Origin: Bolinopsis microptera
Lineage: Eukaryota > Ctenophora > Tentaculata > Lobata > Bolinopsidae
NCBI RefSeq assembly: GCF_026151205.1
Contig: NC_087083.1
Location: 13,268,944-13,328,943, forward strand
Length of the DNA stretch: 60,000 nucleotides
Direction: 5' to 3'
Part shown: positions 21,295 through 33,740 of the stretch, in pieces
Numbering within the stretch: position 1 is the stretch's first letter
How the letters are laid out: each line of letters begins with the position of its first letter
Notes under the pieces: model-generated
The model's database searches: none
What the model was told of the DNA's origin: nothing
The model's input: the letters and a program-made list of their open reading frames with translations, nothing else
Position numbers and translations under genes: made by a program

Positions 21295-24200
21295 ATGTCA
21301 GAGGGTAAAGAAGGGAGAGGTCGTGTAAGAACTGGGGGATATGTCGGGTTCGCTGATCTTCCAAACCAGGTAATATTCAGCTAACTTTATTGTTTTATTT
21401 GAGTTAAGTTTTAAATAGGTTTTGCTTATTTGAGTGCGAGTATTTTAACACTTCTGGCGATAACTTCTTAATTCTTAATTGTTATCATGAAAAGCTCAAC
21501 AATAATTAAGTAATTAGCGAAATTATTTTTGGAAAAGCCTGTTCTGATGAGCAATTTGTATTTAGGTACACAGAAAAAGTGTGAAAAAGGGATTCGAGTT
21601 TACTCTTATGGTTGTTGGTAAGTGGAATTTTAAAACTTAATTTAAAACATAATTCTACAATTCTTTCCACCCTATATCCTGGTCCCACATCAACTTTAAG
21701 GTAAGAATTAGCAGGTCATGACCACCTCCTTTTTTCCATAGACTCCTTTTTTCCATAGACTCCTTTTTTCCACCCAATAAAACCACAAAAAAAGGCCCAT
21801 AATAAAAGCCATAAAACCAGCTAAGAACCATACACTATACATCTCCTCCTCCAACTATACACAGTACACACTAGTCACATGTACACAGTCACTATACATC
21901 TCCTCCTCCAACTATACACAGTACACACTAGTCACATGTACACAGTCATGTACAGTCTCTTTAAAGAGGAGAGCTAGTAAACAGGGCTCTCTGTAAGGTT
22001 TCCACTCCCCCCGTGATAACACATTGATTATTGATGTGTTGTTGTGTGTCACCGTGCCATGTTTCATCGGTCTGATTATGTAATTTGGTGTATCACGTGA
22101 CGTCATGTCACGTGGTGTGACGTCATTTCACGTGGTGTGACGTCATGTCACGTGACGTGACGTCATCATTGACGGCCTGTTTATGTATTATGGTAGAGTA
22201 TAATCCCCCTATAATATGTAAGCGGGGGCTGAGCTTACAGTTACATCTGATGATTTGTGTCTCTCTGTGTGTATGTGCTAGTAGAGATTTCAGTGTGCAG
22301 GATAATGTTAATATTGTGTGGCGAACATGTGGTATGCGATTAGCATAAGTGCTTAATTACCCTAATTATGTAATTATTCTGTGTAGTTACGTAGAATATT
22401 TCCCTCACGATCGTTTAGCTCTGAAATACAGATGGATTTAGGCAAATTCTTAGCCTTGTTATCGAGCTAAAATTAGAAATAAAACCTTATGAATTGTAAA
22501 AGATTCTTGAAAAGCGGACCATTAAAAAATTCAATTATTATAATGCCAGAAAACACTTCATCGAATAACACAATGTCAATAAGTCAATATAATGAAGGTA
22601 CACCAATATATATTAGCCAGTTAACTAATCAGTCAATTAACTAATCAGTCAATTAACTAATCAGGTAATTAACTAATCAGTCAATTAAATAATCAGTCAA
22701 TTAACTCAATATTTCCCAGGTGAGAGTGGTCTCGGTAAGAGCACCCTAGTTAACTCTTTGTTCCTAACGGACCTCTACGCTAAAAGAGCTCCTAACAGCG
22801 CTAAAGGTTAGTTCCTCGTATTTCACTTTCGTATTTCACTTTCGTATTTCACTTTCGTATTTCTTTCTTTAATGAAGTTACGTCTCCTTTTTATACTATT
22901 AGCTGACAACTACAAACAAGCAGTTAATATTTAGCTCTCTTTTATTAAGTTATTAACGGATATCTGCGCTAATTGTTAGCCTCGTTTTTCTTAAAAATCA
23001 AAGTAACGTTCTTAGTAGATGCTAACAATAGTGTCCTGGAGCACAGTTCAGTCATATAAAGATATAACACTGAGCGTGACGTGTGCTGTGACAGGGCACT
23101 ACATAAAGACATAACGTTTAACACGTTGCCTCGAACGTTTTTCTAAAAAGTTATACTACCTGCCACTGCACATATTTCTGTCAGGTGCCTCGTCTGGTGT
23201 CACGTACCACGTGTCATGTACTTTACTAAATACATATTTCCTAAATTAGAACATGATAGAATTCTCTAACTCAACTTTTAAAAACTCCAGCACTGTACTC
23301 CGAAAATAATGACTTTATGCCTGTCAAAACTTGCACGCGCACCTGAAAAAGAGATTTAGTACACCTCACAGCAGAGTAGTATAACATATAGTAATACAGC
23401 ATAATACAGAGTAATATAACATAATATAGTAATACAGCATAATACAGAGTAATATAACATAATATAGTAATACAGCATAATACAGATTAATATAACATAA
23501 TATAGTAATACAGCATAATACAGAGTAATATAACATAATATAGTAATACAGCATAATACAGAGTAATATAACATAATATAGTAATACAGCATAATACAGA
23601 TTAATATAACATAATATAGTAATACAGCATAATACAGAGTAATATAACATAATATAGTAATACAGCATAATACAGAGTAATATAACATAATATAGTAATA
23701 CAGCATAATACAGAGTAGTATAACATATATTAATACAGCATAATACAGAGTAATATAACATATATTAATACAGCATAATACAGAGTAATATAACATAATA
23801 TAGTAATACAGCATAATACAGATTAATATAACATAATATAGTAATACAGCATAATACAGAGTAATATAACATATATTAATACAGCATAATACAGAGTAAT
23901 ATAACATATATTAATACAGCATAATACAGAGTAATATAACATATATTAATACAGCATAATACAGAGTAATATAACATGTTATAGTAATACAGCATAATAC
24001 AGATTAATATAACATGTTATAGTAATACAGCATAATACAGATTAATATAACATATAGTAATACAGCATAATACAGATTAATATAACATAATATAGTAATA
24101 CAGCATAATACAGAGTAATATAACATAATATAGTAATACAGCATAATACAGAGTAATATAACATAATATAGTAATACAGCATAATACAGATTAATATAAC

Positions 24201-27200
24201 ATAATATAGTAATACAGCATAATACAGAGTAATATAACATAATATAGTAATACAGCATAATACAGAGTAATATAACATAATATAGTAATACAGCATAATA
24301 CAGAGTAATATAACATGTTATAATAGTAATACAGCATAATACAGAGTAATATAACATGTTATAATAGTAATACAGCATAATACAGAGTAATATAACATTA
24401 GTAATACAGCATAATACAGATTAATAGAACATATAGTAATACAGCATAATACAGATTAATATAACATATAGTAATACAGCATAATACAGAGTAATATAAC
24501 ATATAGTAATACAGCATAATACAGAGTAATATAACATATAGTAATACAGCATAATACAGAGTAATATAACATATAGTAATACAGCATAATACAGAGTAAT
24601 AGAACATATAGTAATACAGAGTAATATAACATGTTATAATAATAGCAGCTTAATGGTCAACAGTTAGACCATCTGCTGTAATTTATCAACACTTTGAACC
24701 AGCCTGTAAAATAGCTTATCTAATAGTCCTCTAATATACCGTCTATAATAATAGTGGCACATTTTTTATTATAATTCAGGTTACTCGGGAGACTAAGGGT
24801 TGCTTTTTAAACGCTGTAAATCGTTCACCGGGTAATTCAAACAAATTAAATATGTTTTCTCATACAGAAAAAGGGCAGTCTGACTGGGAGGAAATTTTTG
24901 GGTTTGAGAGAAATTTTGTGCTAAAGGGGACATTTTTAGAAGACCTGACCTTTTTTAGGAAAGAAAAATTGGAAGGAAATTTAAAACATTCTGGATGTGG
25001 GTATGTTCCTATTGCCATTGGTCACCTCTGTTTGGGTACAAACCAAAGTCCAAGGTATTACACAGTTACACACAAAAATCTACTATAGCATGTAATCTGC
25101 GCTGTTGATATGTTGCATAAACGACATAAATTGTTACAATACAATATGACACGTGACAGATATTAACCAATCAGCTTCCACTATTGACCAAACAACACCC
25201 AGTGCAGAATCCCTTACACGTGTAAAAGATATGCCTCACCTCCCCACCAGTAGCAACGTCTATTATTTATCTATTTATTGTTTTTGTGTAAACTAGCATA
25301 CTACTTGTTCCTGTTTCTAGTCAAAGCAATATTCATTACCGAAAGTACGTCTCCTCTCTGTGCTCCAGCAAACTACTTGTTCCTGTTTCTAGTCAAAGCA
25401 ATATTCATTATCCAAAGTACGTCTCCTCTCTGTGCTCCAGGATTCCACAACTATACAATATACAATATACCCCGGTCTAGTACTCTATCTAGGTATAGGG
25501 CTAGATAAATAGGGCTATGACAGTATTTTTATAGTCTCAGCTAATTCAAAACGAATATCAGATGTAAATTAGATCACATACAGTATATTACATCATGGGT
25601 GTTTTTATATGTCACTAATATTAGATAATAGATATAGTACAGACGGGTAGCTTGCAACGAATTACCGTTTCAGAGGTAGCTGATTGGTTTATTGCTGTCA
25701 CGTGACATACTTGTCACGTGTCACACCTATTCGTTGACACGTGATAAAGATTTAGAGGTAGTTTTAGAGGTAGTTGGGTCAAATATTACAGCTGAGTTAT
25801 GATAACTCTTATGGTTTGCAAAGGTGTGTTGATTGGTTAATTCGAGGAACAGGTGACAGAAATATTGTCATGACGTCATGTCACGTGGTATGACGTCATG
25901 CCACGTGATATTGTCGTTACTCGTTTGATATAAAGAACTTTGTAACGCTCTAATTATCGGTCTTATGTTTAGTGAAAACTTGTATAAAATGTAAGGGCAG
26001 ATACTGGTAAGTAATGTTTCAACTCAACGCGGAAATATTACGTCTTTAAATTAGGATTTGCGCATTTTGGCGGGAAAGTTACTGGCAGTGAAACACGACC
26101 AATCATTTTAATGGCTTTATTTAGAATTGGTATCAGTGCAGATACTCTAAAGTTAGAGTAACTCTAACGTATCAGATACTACTAACTTTGGGAGGAAAAT
26201 AGTCTATAAAAAGTTGTTTTATAAAAAGTTATTTTACTAACAGTCCATGAAGAACCCATGGCCATTCTTGGTGATACCTGATAAACGGTTAGTTAGTTCC
26301 CTCCTATATATAATTAACACGTAGTTATAGTAGTATCACTAACTCATAGTCCACAGTTTCATGGTTTCCCTGATGTACACTGTTTGCTCGTTTTCTGGTT
26401 CTTGTCGTGATATTGTCACTTACTAACTTGGCATGTGTTGTAAATACCTAATGTAAGTAAATACTGCTCGTTATTTTAGATAACAATTCTTTTTGATAGT
26501 TGAATCCTAATTTCCACAAAGCAGAGCGGGTTGGTTTGACTTTTTACCAGGTAACTTACACAGTAGACACTAGACACTGTATATGGACAATTTTGGGTGG
26601 ACCTAAATATAAAATATGGCTGAATCTTACAAAAATCCACCAAGCTTCAGTTCAGATGTTTTAGAACATATTCGAAATACCGAGTGAAATATTAAATTAA
26701 AAATATCACGATTAAACATTATGAATAGAAATATGAAAGGTACATAAGTTACTTGTCCAGTTAATCAGTTAAGAAACAGACAATTTCAGTAATGTTCTAA
26801 ATAAGACCAGACATATTCCCAGATCGCATTAACAAGACAGTGTCCATCGAGACGAACTGTGTTGAGATAGAGGAGAAGGGAGTGAGGTTGAGGTTGACTG
26901 TTGTAGATACGCCGGGCTTTGGGGATGCTTTGAACAACGATAAGTGGTGAGTTGTTGAACTTGTCACGTGGTATGACGTCATGTCACGTGGTATGACGTC
27001 ATGTCATGTGCTCTATTAAAAAGCTGCTCAGTGTTCAGTTGAACTCGGGTTTCCTCTTCCCTAAATCAATCAAGGAGTTAAATTACAGAAATTATAATAT
27101 TGTGTGTGAACACTAATACCTACAGTGATTACTAATTTCGATAGCTCATGAGCTCATCGTACATTTTTTATTTCAGCGAGGAATCTATCATTAAATACGT

Positions 27201-30200
27201 CGCAAATCAATACGAAGCATATTTACAAGACGAAAGTGGACTTAACAGAAGAAACATCGTTGATAACAGAGTTCATTGCTGTTTGTATTTTATTAGTCCT
27301 TACGGTCGAGGGTAAGCTTTTTCATAAAGTGAATTTTAAATTGCTGCTAGAAGTTTCTACTTGTCATTTGTCAAATTCGCTCGTTTGACCGGTGTCTTGC
27401 GAGCTAAACCCGCCAAGTGCCAATTTTGGCCACAAATTTTGTGTCGTTTTTGGAACGCGCGGTAATGTTTCGAAAAGACATGTCGCGCAGGAACACGCTC
27501 ACTTTTCTTGTTTTTGTAGAAATTAGGTCCATTCTTTACGTTGACCGAGTTGATGATAACGAACGCGTGTAAATTGTTTAACGATTACGAATCAATTTCT
27601 ATTACATCGCCTTGCACGATGGAGTCTCAAATTACAGCCCGATCCCAACCTATCGTGAAGATTCTAAATTCTAAATTTTGAACTGCGCGATCGCAGATTT
27701 ACCAAATGGTGATTTGTGATAATATTATGGTATTGTCAGTGTATCTAGGTTAGTTAATTCAATTGAACTTTTTCAGGTTGAAACCAATCGACATCAAGTT
27801 TATGAGGTCACTCCACGATAAAGTTAACATCGTTCCCGTCATTGCTAAAGCTGATACCCTCACCAAAACTGAAATTCGAAGTCTGAAAGCCAGAGTGAGT
27901 ATTTTAAATCGAGTGCGAAACTCTTCCGTCAGCCAATCCAGACCGGAAGTCCCAGTTCTACTTCAAACGCCAAACTTTTATTTGGCCTTATTCACCTGAG
28001 ATACTTAGATAAGGTTCTACAAAATTTTGTACGCCAAATGCTTTAACTAATCTGTACTTTACAGTTTACAGAAAACTGCATCAATTCAATTAATAATGGC
28101 CGATGAGAATAAAATTGAATATTCAAATTTATACAACAATTGTTCAACAATTAAATCCTTTTCTTGCAGATCCTAGAAGAGATTGAAGAAGCCAGTATTA
28201 GGATATATCAGTTAAATCCTTTTCTTGCAGATCCTAGAAGAGATTGAAGAAGCCAGTATTAGGATATATCAGTTAAATCCTTTTCTTGCAGATCCTAGAA
28301 GAGATTGAAGAAGCCAGTATTAGGATATATCAGTTTAATCCTTTTCTTGCAGATCCTAGAAGAGATTGAAGAAGCCAGTATTAGGATATATCAGTTAAAT
28401 CCTTTTCTTGCAGATCCTAGAAGAGATTGAAGAAGCCAGTATTAGGATATATCAGTTTAAATCCTTTTCTTGCAGATCCTAGAAGAGATTGAAGAAGCCA
28501 GTATTAGGATATATCAGTTAAATCCTTTTCTTGCAGATCCTAGAAGAGATTGAAGAAGCCAGTATTAGGATATATCAGTTTCCAGAGTGTGACAGCGATG
28601 TGACGTCATGTCATGTGACGTCATGTCACGTGGAATGACGTCATGTCACGTGGTGTAACGTCATTTCACCATCCTTTTCTTGCAGATCCTAGAAGAGATT
28701 GAAGAAGCCAGTATTAGGATATATCAACAATTAAATCCTTTTCTTGCAGATCCTAGAAGAGATTGAAGAAGCCAGTATTAGGATATATCAGTTTCCAGAG
28801 TGTGACAGCGATGAAGATGAGGACTTTGTTGAGATGAACAAAGATCTCAAGGTATTTTATTCGCAGTTACTTTAGAAGCTTATAACCATAAATACGATGT
28901 TTTTTTGCCTTTTTTATAACGATGAATAGTCAATCTGAAAGAGAATATGGAAATTCAAATAGCTAAAAAAAGTTTTAAAAATTAAAAAATTAAAAAGTTT
29001 ATCTAAAATATTCATTCAACTTTTTTTTCTTCAGGAAAGTCTGCCATTCGCAGTTATTGGGAGTAACACGTTTATTGTTAAAGAGGGTAACCGAGTCATA
29101 GGTAGACAGTACCCCTGGGGAGTTGTCGAAGGTTGGTCCCCATTATTTCTTATCTTTCTATTATTTCTTATCTTTCTTTCTTCATAAATTTGCATTCCTT
29201 TTTATCTGAGAGAAATTTAAAATCGTAAACCTCCGTAAAAAATCCACAGAAATAACGAATTGTTTTCAAAGGCAGATCATTCTAACTTTCTGTACACCCC
29301 CTAACCCCACCCTCACGTGGTGTGACGTCATGTCACGTGGTGTGACGTCACCCTCAACCTCTCTCTCTCTCTCTCAGTTGAGAACCCAGAGCACTCAGAC
29401 TTTGGCAAGTTGAGGAACATGCTGATAAGGACTCACATGCAAGACTTAAAGGAGGTCACACGTGACGTTCATTACGAAAACTTCCGATCTCAAAAGCTCA
29501 GTTATAGGTTCTTATGATAGTGATATGGACTGATTGTCACGCCATGTCACGTGGTGTGACGTCATGTCACGTGGTGTGACGTCATGTCACGTGGTGTGAC
29601 GTCATGTCACGTGGTGTGACGTCATGTCACGTGGTGTTATAGGTTCTTATGATAGTGATATGGGCTCATTGTTTTCTGCTGTGTGTTGTTTGAAGCGCTC
29701 ATTCTTTTGCCATGTGAATCTGATTTGATTATATAACAGATTAGTACTCGCCGGAGTGACGTGACAAATCATGATATCGCAATGTGTGTAATACTTGTCT
29801 TTAGGATCTAAGCATCTTTTTAGATTCACAGTCAAATCACCTACTAGTATTCCACGAACATAATTAATTGGATATCAGAAGATATCCAAACAAACAATCT
29901 TGAAAACCATGTCCTTTAATTTGTTGTTTGACATGAATACTGATTGTAGTTCCTTACCTCACTACAATTTCTCCCCAGCGATCTCGAGGGATCAATACTG
30001 CAAAAAAATCCAGCTGCAGCACACAACTTCACTATACACTCACCATACTTTACCACTCTTAATCTTACGTAGGAATTTGATTTTCTGTCTGAATTTTTGT
30101 CTGATTTATTTCATCTTTCATCCACTCAATCAAAGTGACACCAGTGTCAATTGAAGATGATCTTTCAAGAAAATGCCTGATTTTGTTTCTGAATAGACTC

Positions 30201-31178
30201 AGCGATGACATTTTTCTAATGAAGATAAATATATAAATTCTAATCAGAAATTTTCTTGAAAGAACCATCAAATGATCCTCAATAACACTACACGTCTTAA
30301 TCAGAAGATGATCTGTTTGAATAAGTGCGGTGTAACGTCATGTCACGTGGTGTAACGTCATGTCAAGTGGTGTGACGTCATGTCAAGTGGTGTGACGTAA
30401 TGTCACGTGGTGTGACGTCATGTCACGTGTTCTATTAAACCGCTGCTCAGTAAATAACGGTTGATCAATGTTTAACTCCAGTACGACTCCCAGTACGAAC
30501 ACCAGTATAAACGAGAGCACAGGCCCCAAGGTTGTTGACGAAACTGACAAGATAATCCGTGAGAAGGATGAAGAGGTACGTGTTATTTTGGGTTGGCTTT
30601 CGTGTCTGTGCGAGAGGGGATCGTGGAGGTTAAATAATAAATACCACCCCATGCACCGCCCGCGCTCCTCCTCAGCTACAAGCTGCGAGGAATTTATATA
30701 TCTTCAATCAAGTTCCATGAAGTCTGTTTATGAAAGAATCTAACTTTTTGAAATTCGCATTTTTGAATTCTCACATAAATTCGTCCCACTGAAGGTTATT
30801 TTATAATATACCAACTTAGATAAAGACAGTGGTTGTTCAACGTTCATAGTAGTTAATATTCTAGTTAATATTCTAGTTAATATTCTAGTTAATATTCTAG
30901 TTAATATTATAGTTAATATTATAGTTAATATTATAGTTAATATTCTAGTTAATATTCTAGTTAATATTCTAGTTAATATTCTAGTTAATATTCTAGTTAA
31001 TATTCGAGTTAATATTCTAGTTAATATTCTAGTTAATATTCGAGTTAATATTCCACTGGGATATTCATTTCTTTATTGAAACTAAACGTCCTCCCTATTT
31101 CAGTTGAAGAGAATGCAGAGAATGGTCGAACAGTTGACCAAGCAACAAAATATGCTGGCCGCTATGCAGAAGCAGTAA
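21295..31178 (+). CDS. Septin, SEPT2 group (SEPT2/SEPT5-like), complete 11-exon gene
   Basis: Exons: 21295-21369, 21566-21617, 22720-22806, 26823-26946, 27177-27311, 27777-27894, 28750-28851, 29035-29131, 29378-29507, 30482-30575 and 31104-31178. All phases agree, giving 362 aa. Septins are GTP-binding proteins that form hetero-oligomeric filaments at the cell cortex. Seen: [20 protein letters not shown] at the N terminus, P-loop GESGLGKST (residues 43-51), DTPGFGD (100-106), AKAD (181-184), septin-unique element [20 protein letters not shown], and a short C-terminal coiled coil ([17 protein letters not shown]). The residues [12 protein letters not shown] match SEPT5-type proteins most closely. 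The length is usual for this group. The exon 4 acceptor is TTCCCAG|ATCGC. An upstream AG would introduce a stop. The exon 7 acceptor is embedded in an array of nine near-identical copies. The exon 9 donor (AG|GTTCTT) is weak, and failure to use it would end the protein at YRFL. Confidence 0.93.
22093..22168. repeat. E-box/CRE array in septin intron 2
   Basis: Four units close to GTCACGTGGTGTGACGTCAT. Confidence 0.85.
22605..22700. repeat. 16-bp tandem repeat before septin exon 3, unit TCAATTAACTAATCAG
   Basis: Five or six units ending about 20 bp before the exon 3 acceptor. Each contains ACTAAT plus CAG, a miniature branch point and acceptor. Confidence 0.85.
23380..24640. repeat. 1.26-kb satellite in septin intron 3, unit about 35-38 bp
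   Basis: Units of the form tagtaatacagcataataca followed by gagtaatataacataata, with gatta/gagta and length variants. On the minus strand the unit lacks stop codons in two frames, so long Tyr/Leu/Ile/Cys-rich open frames appear. They have no other coding feature. Confidence 0.9.
24660..26822. other. Rest of septin intron 3
   Basis: No exon needed or seen: exon 3 joins exon 4 in phase. It contains a 70-bp direct duplication at about 25,300-25,440 (actacttgttcctgtttcta units) and an E-box/CRE array at 25,869-25,912. The open frame at 24,852-25,088 has no recognisable motif. Confidence 0.5.
25869..25912. repeat. E-box/CRE array in septin intron 3
   Basis: Two units of TGACGTCATGTCACGTGGTA type. 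Confidence 0.8.
26962..27010. repeat. E-box/CRE array 15 bp after septin exon 4
   Basis: Two full units of GTCACGTGGTATGACGTCAT and a partial one. Confidence 0.85.
28150..28800 (+). repeat. Nine-copy array of septin intron 6/exon 7 boundary (61-bp unit)
   Basis: Each unit has the acceptor tract CCTTTTCTTGCAG followed by the first 14 codons of exon 7 (ATCCTAGAAGAGATTGAAGA...ATATATCAG). Exon-like starts are at 28170, 28231, 28292, 28353, 28414, 28476, 28537, 28686 and 28750. Only the last continues into the full exon and donor. Copy 7 runs 22 bp further into exon sequence before an E-box/CRE array interrupts it. Because 61 is not a multiple of 3, use of copies 1-6 reads into a TGA in the next unit. 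Confidence 0.95.
28601..28672. repeat. E-box/CRE array inside the exon 7 array
   Basis: About four units (GTCACGTGGAATGACGTCAT type) placed exactly between copies 7 and 8 of the exon-boundary array. Confidence 0.85.
29312..29350. repeat. E-box/CRE array just before septin exon 9
   Basis: Two units ending 27 bp upstream of the exon 9 acceptor. Confidence 0.85.
29537..29637. repeat. E-box/CRE array just after septin exon 9
   Basis: Five perfect units of GTCACGTGGTGTGACGTCAT starting 30 bp after the donor. The sequence tataggttcttatgatagtg spanning the exon 9 donor is repeated at the far end (29,637-29,659). Confidence 0.9.
30331..30430. repeat. E-box/CRE array upstream of septin exon 10
   Basis: Five units of GTGTGACGTCATGTCACGTG type, with some CAAGTG variants, ending about 50 bp before the exon 10 acceptor. 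Confidence 0.85.
30843..31055. repeat. 12-bp tandem repeat before septin exon 11, unit AGTTAATATTCT
   Basis: About 17 units ending 50 bp before the last exon. Each contains TTAAT. Confidence 0.9.
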
Positions 31179-32560
31179 CACCATTACTCAATTTAGAGAT
31201 TATATCATCCAACTTCTAGTATAGCTCATCAATTGTATTTTAGAATTTTCAACATTTTATTTTATGCCAACGCGAGCAGTTGAGCTAATAATACCCGCGA
31301 AGAATGTCGTGATGTTTGTCAATTTAAAGATATAGCGCCTGAAGCTTTAGATAAAGATGATAAACTTTGAAGAAATGAGTGATTTGTTAGAATTTTCGTG
31401 GATGGACTAAAGCTGCACATTAATCCCCATCATTTGAAGTATTTTTGAAATTATAAAAATTCATAACTGACAATGGCAATCTATAAATAGTATCTACAAA
31501 AATCAAATTAATGTTTTAGTATCGTTATTTTGAGATTTTCCGTTAACCTGCATGACAATATAATAGTAAGTAGCATGAACTTTAATCTTTCCTGAAATCA
31601 AATATAATGTTTTAACCAAGTTGATGTCATGCATGTTCATTAAGATAGATTTTGCGATGAATATGTTAATTTAATGCCAATGTCTTTACGTTATGGTTTG
31701 AGTTCATTTATGAGCTGATTTCCAGGATAATCTCGCATCAGATAGAAATTTAATGTTTGGAATTGGAATTCTAACGCAATAATATGTATTCTATGTTCTG
31801 GTAAACATTTGAAGTCATCGGCCATAATATCGTTACGTACTTGATATGATAAAGCAGTACATTTTACAATTTTGCATTATAAATTGTGCAATTATGTTTT
31901 AATTTGTCTGCTGAATATTTTTAAAAGATCGCCTCCTGTTTTTTATTAATCGCGATAGCCTTAAAATTAAGTTTATTTTAGAAAACTAATTTACGACATT
32001 AAATAAGATATTAATATGTTATTTTATGTGATATGTTTGATGAATTTATACTTTGCTTTCTGTTACATTGCTCGTTTTCATTGTCTGATAAGTATAACCT
32101 CTAGTATTATTAACATTAAATAATAGGATGAAGGTTACGATGATTGGTGATGGTAGAGGTAGTTTTTCAATAAAAAAATGATTCTTTAGAAGAAAAGTGT
32201 GAAATTAAATTAAATTTTATTCCGAGGTAATCCGAACGTGCTCGATCGCTCTTGACTCTACATTTGAATTTTCAGAGGGGTCCCCAGTCTGCAGTCGTCT
32301 TTACCGGGCACGTGCGCCAGTCCCTGTGCTGTGTGCGCGTTACTGCCGTAAGTTTTTCTGGGAATGATTGACGATGCCAACATGCAACATCACCAGATCA
32401 GAACATCCCATTTAAGATTTATTTATACCACCCGTCTGTCCCTCTGATTCCCTTCAACTCTCTACTTCTAGCTAATTATATAAAAAGCGGTGTTACTGTT
32501 AAAAGTGAGTAAAGTAGAGGTAATATAATATAATGTCATGTATTGTAGCGCGATGCATTA
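31179..32560. other. Septin 3'UTR and downstream intergenic DNA
   Basis: AT-rich non-coding sequence. The only AATAAA on the plus strand lies at 32,169-32,174, so the 3'UTR may be about 1 kb. From about 32,220 the base composition becomes more GC-rich, with dispersed-repeat fragments. Confidence 0.4.
32169..32174 (+). promoter_or_regulatory. Candidate polyadenylation signal of the septin gene
   Basis: AATAAA about 990 bp after the septin stop codon. Confidence 0.35.
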
Positions 32561-32561
32561 T

Positions 32562-32714
32562 TTACTGGGCCGCGCTCAGCAGCTGTCATTCCGCCAAATC
32601 TTTATGAACATAATAGCCTGGGGTCCCCAGGTAATGCATTACCTGGGGACCTCAGGCTATTATGTTCATAGAATAGAGATTTGGCGGAATGACAGGCTGA
32701 GCGCGGCCCAGTAA
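32562..32714. mobile_element. Foldback MITE (153 bp, near-perfect palindrome)
   Basis: Left arm TTACTGGGCCGCGCTCAGC...CATTCCGCCAAATCT is mirrored by the right arm ...AGATTTGGCGGAATG...CGGCCCAGTAA, with the centre at GGTAATGCATTACC. A single-arm relative lies at 59,856-59,937. Confidence 0.75.
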
Positions 32715-32757
32715 GTGGTAAGCAAAAGGTGAACTTGATGTGATGTGCGAGACTTTG

Positions 32758-32870
32758 TATCACGTTGCGACCCCCACGGTCGTTTCACTATCGTCCTGAC
32801 GATACAGGGGGAGCCGCGCACTTCGTGCGCGGCGGGTCATACAACGTATGACAAGCGAGACCGACAAACG
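32758..32870. repeat. GC-rich dispersed repeat, intact copy
   Basis: Runs from tatcacgttgcgaccccc through gacgatacaggg to the hairpin GCCGCGCACTTCGTGCGCGGC (stem of about 9 bp) and tcatacaacgtatgac. The same sequence is at 59,800-60,000. Its class is unknown. It could be a SINE or the end of a larger element. Confidence 0.6.
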
Positions 32871-33176
32871 CGCCGTTGAAAATCGATCACTGCACTTTTA
32901 GCGAGCCCGGCAGGTGGTATAAAGGTTTTTTGGGGTGTCAAAACTGACAGATTCAAAAACAAATTTTTCCAATTGGAAAAATTTGTATAAATTATAACTT
33001 TATTTTTCAACTATAGATCACACAAATTTGTATTTCAAAATTGCACACGCTACGCCGCGCATTCGAAAATTGGTGCACGCAAAATTCAACCATGGAAATT
33101 TACTTGCAAATAAATATTGGTCCATGTAAAAATACATTAATTTTGATTTGAGTTTTTTTGGATCCATAATGGTCAT

Positions 33177-33285
33177 TGTAGCGCGATGCGTTACTGTGCC
33201 GCGCCGCGCACTTAATAAGGCTTCTCACAGGCTAGATCGGCGAGATGCGCTACTGTGCCGCGCCGAGCTGCCATGAATTGACATC
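33177..33285. repeat. Related GC-rich repeat fragments
   Basis: GCGCGATGCGTTACTGTGCCG and a second GAGATGCGCTACTGTGCCGCG echo the end of the foldback element (GCGCGATGCATTATTTACTG at 32,548). Confidence 0.5.
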
Positions 33286-33371
33286 GTCAATTAATAATGG
33301 TCAATATAATATTGTCCACTGTTTTACAGTTTACAAGTATCATATAACAAGGTTTATATGACCATTACTCA

Positions 33372-33740
33372 CTACTCAGATCTGTTTGTTTGTTGCATAC
33401 CTATATTTGCCACTCTTCTCCTATGTGCTAAAAACAATTTAGCTTTCATAGTTATTCTCTGTAGACGTAGTGTAGTTCGGGTATTGTCCTTTAGTCTTCC
33501 TGCTAGACTTAGGTATTGTCTTATTATTAGCTTAGATACGTTTGTCAATTTGTCTCGTTTAAATTTGTTGATCGTGGAAATACTGCCATTGACCATTCTT
33601 CCATTGAGCTATCCTGGCACTTGGCAGCTCATTCTTCACAAGCCCTACTTTTTTTGCCACATTGGGTTCCTCTGACAGTAAAGTAGTACTGGCTTATTGG
33701 TGGATTAAGGGAGCCAGGATCAATGATCATCCCTGTCGAG
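33372..33740 (-). pseudogene. Decayed coding remnant of unknown family
   Basis: Minus-strand frames can be stitched across two shifts: GMIIDPGSLNPPISQYYFTV, then KKVGLVKNELPSARIAQW, then RQYLSLAGRLKDNTRTTLRL and KLFLAHRRRVANIGMQQ. The composition looks protein-like, but I recognise no domain. It lies 450 bp from the RLE LINE and may be an older transposon fragment. It is weakly supported. Confidence 0.25.

Noticed and set aside
23356-24607. Long minus-strand open frames rich in Tyr, Leu, Ile and Cys
   Set aside because: They come from a satellite unit whose reverse complement lacks stops in two frames. Overlapping frames of equal quality and no non-repeat sequence argue against coding.
26797-26822. 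Upstream acceptor for septin exon 4
   Set aside because: The upstream AG choices give a stop or the wrong phase. Only the acceptor at 26,822 joins SAK to [11 protein letters not shown] in phase.
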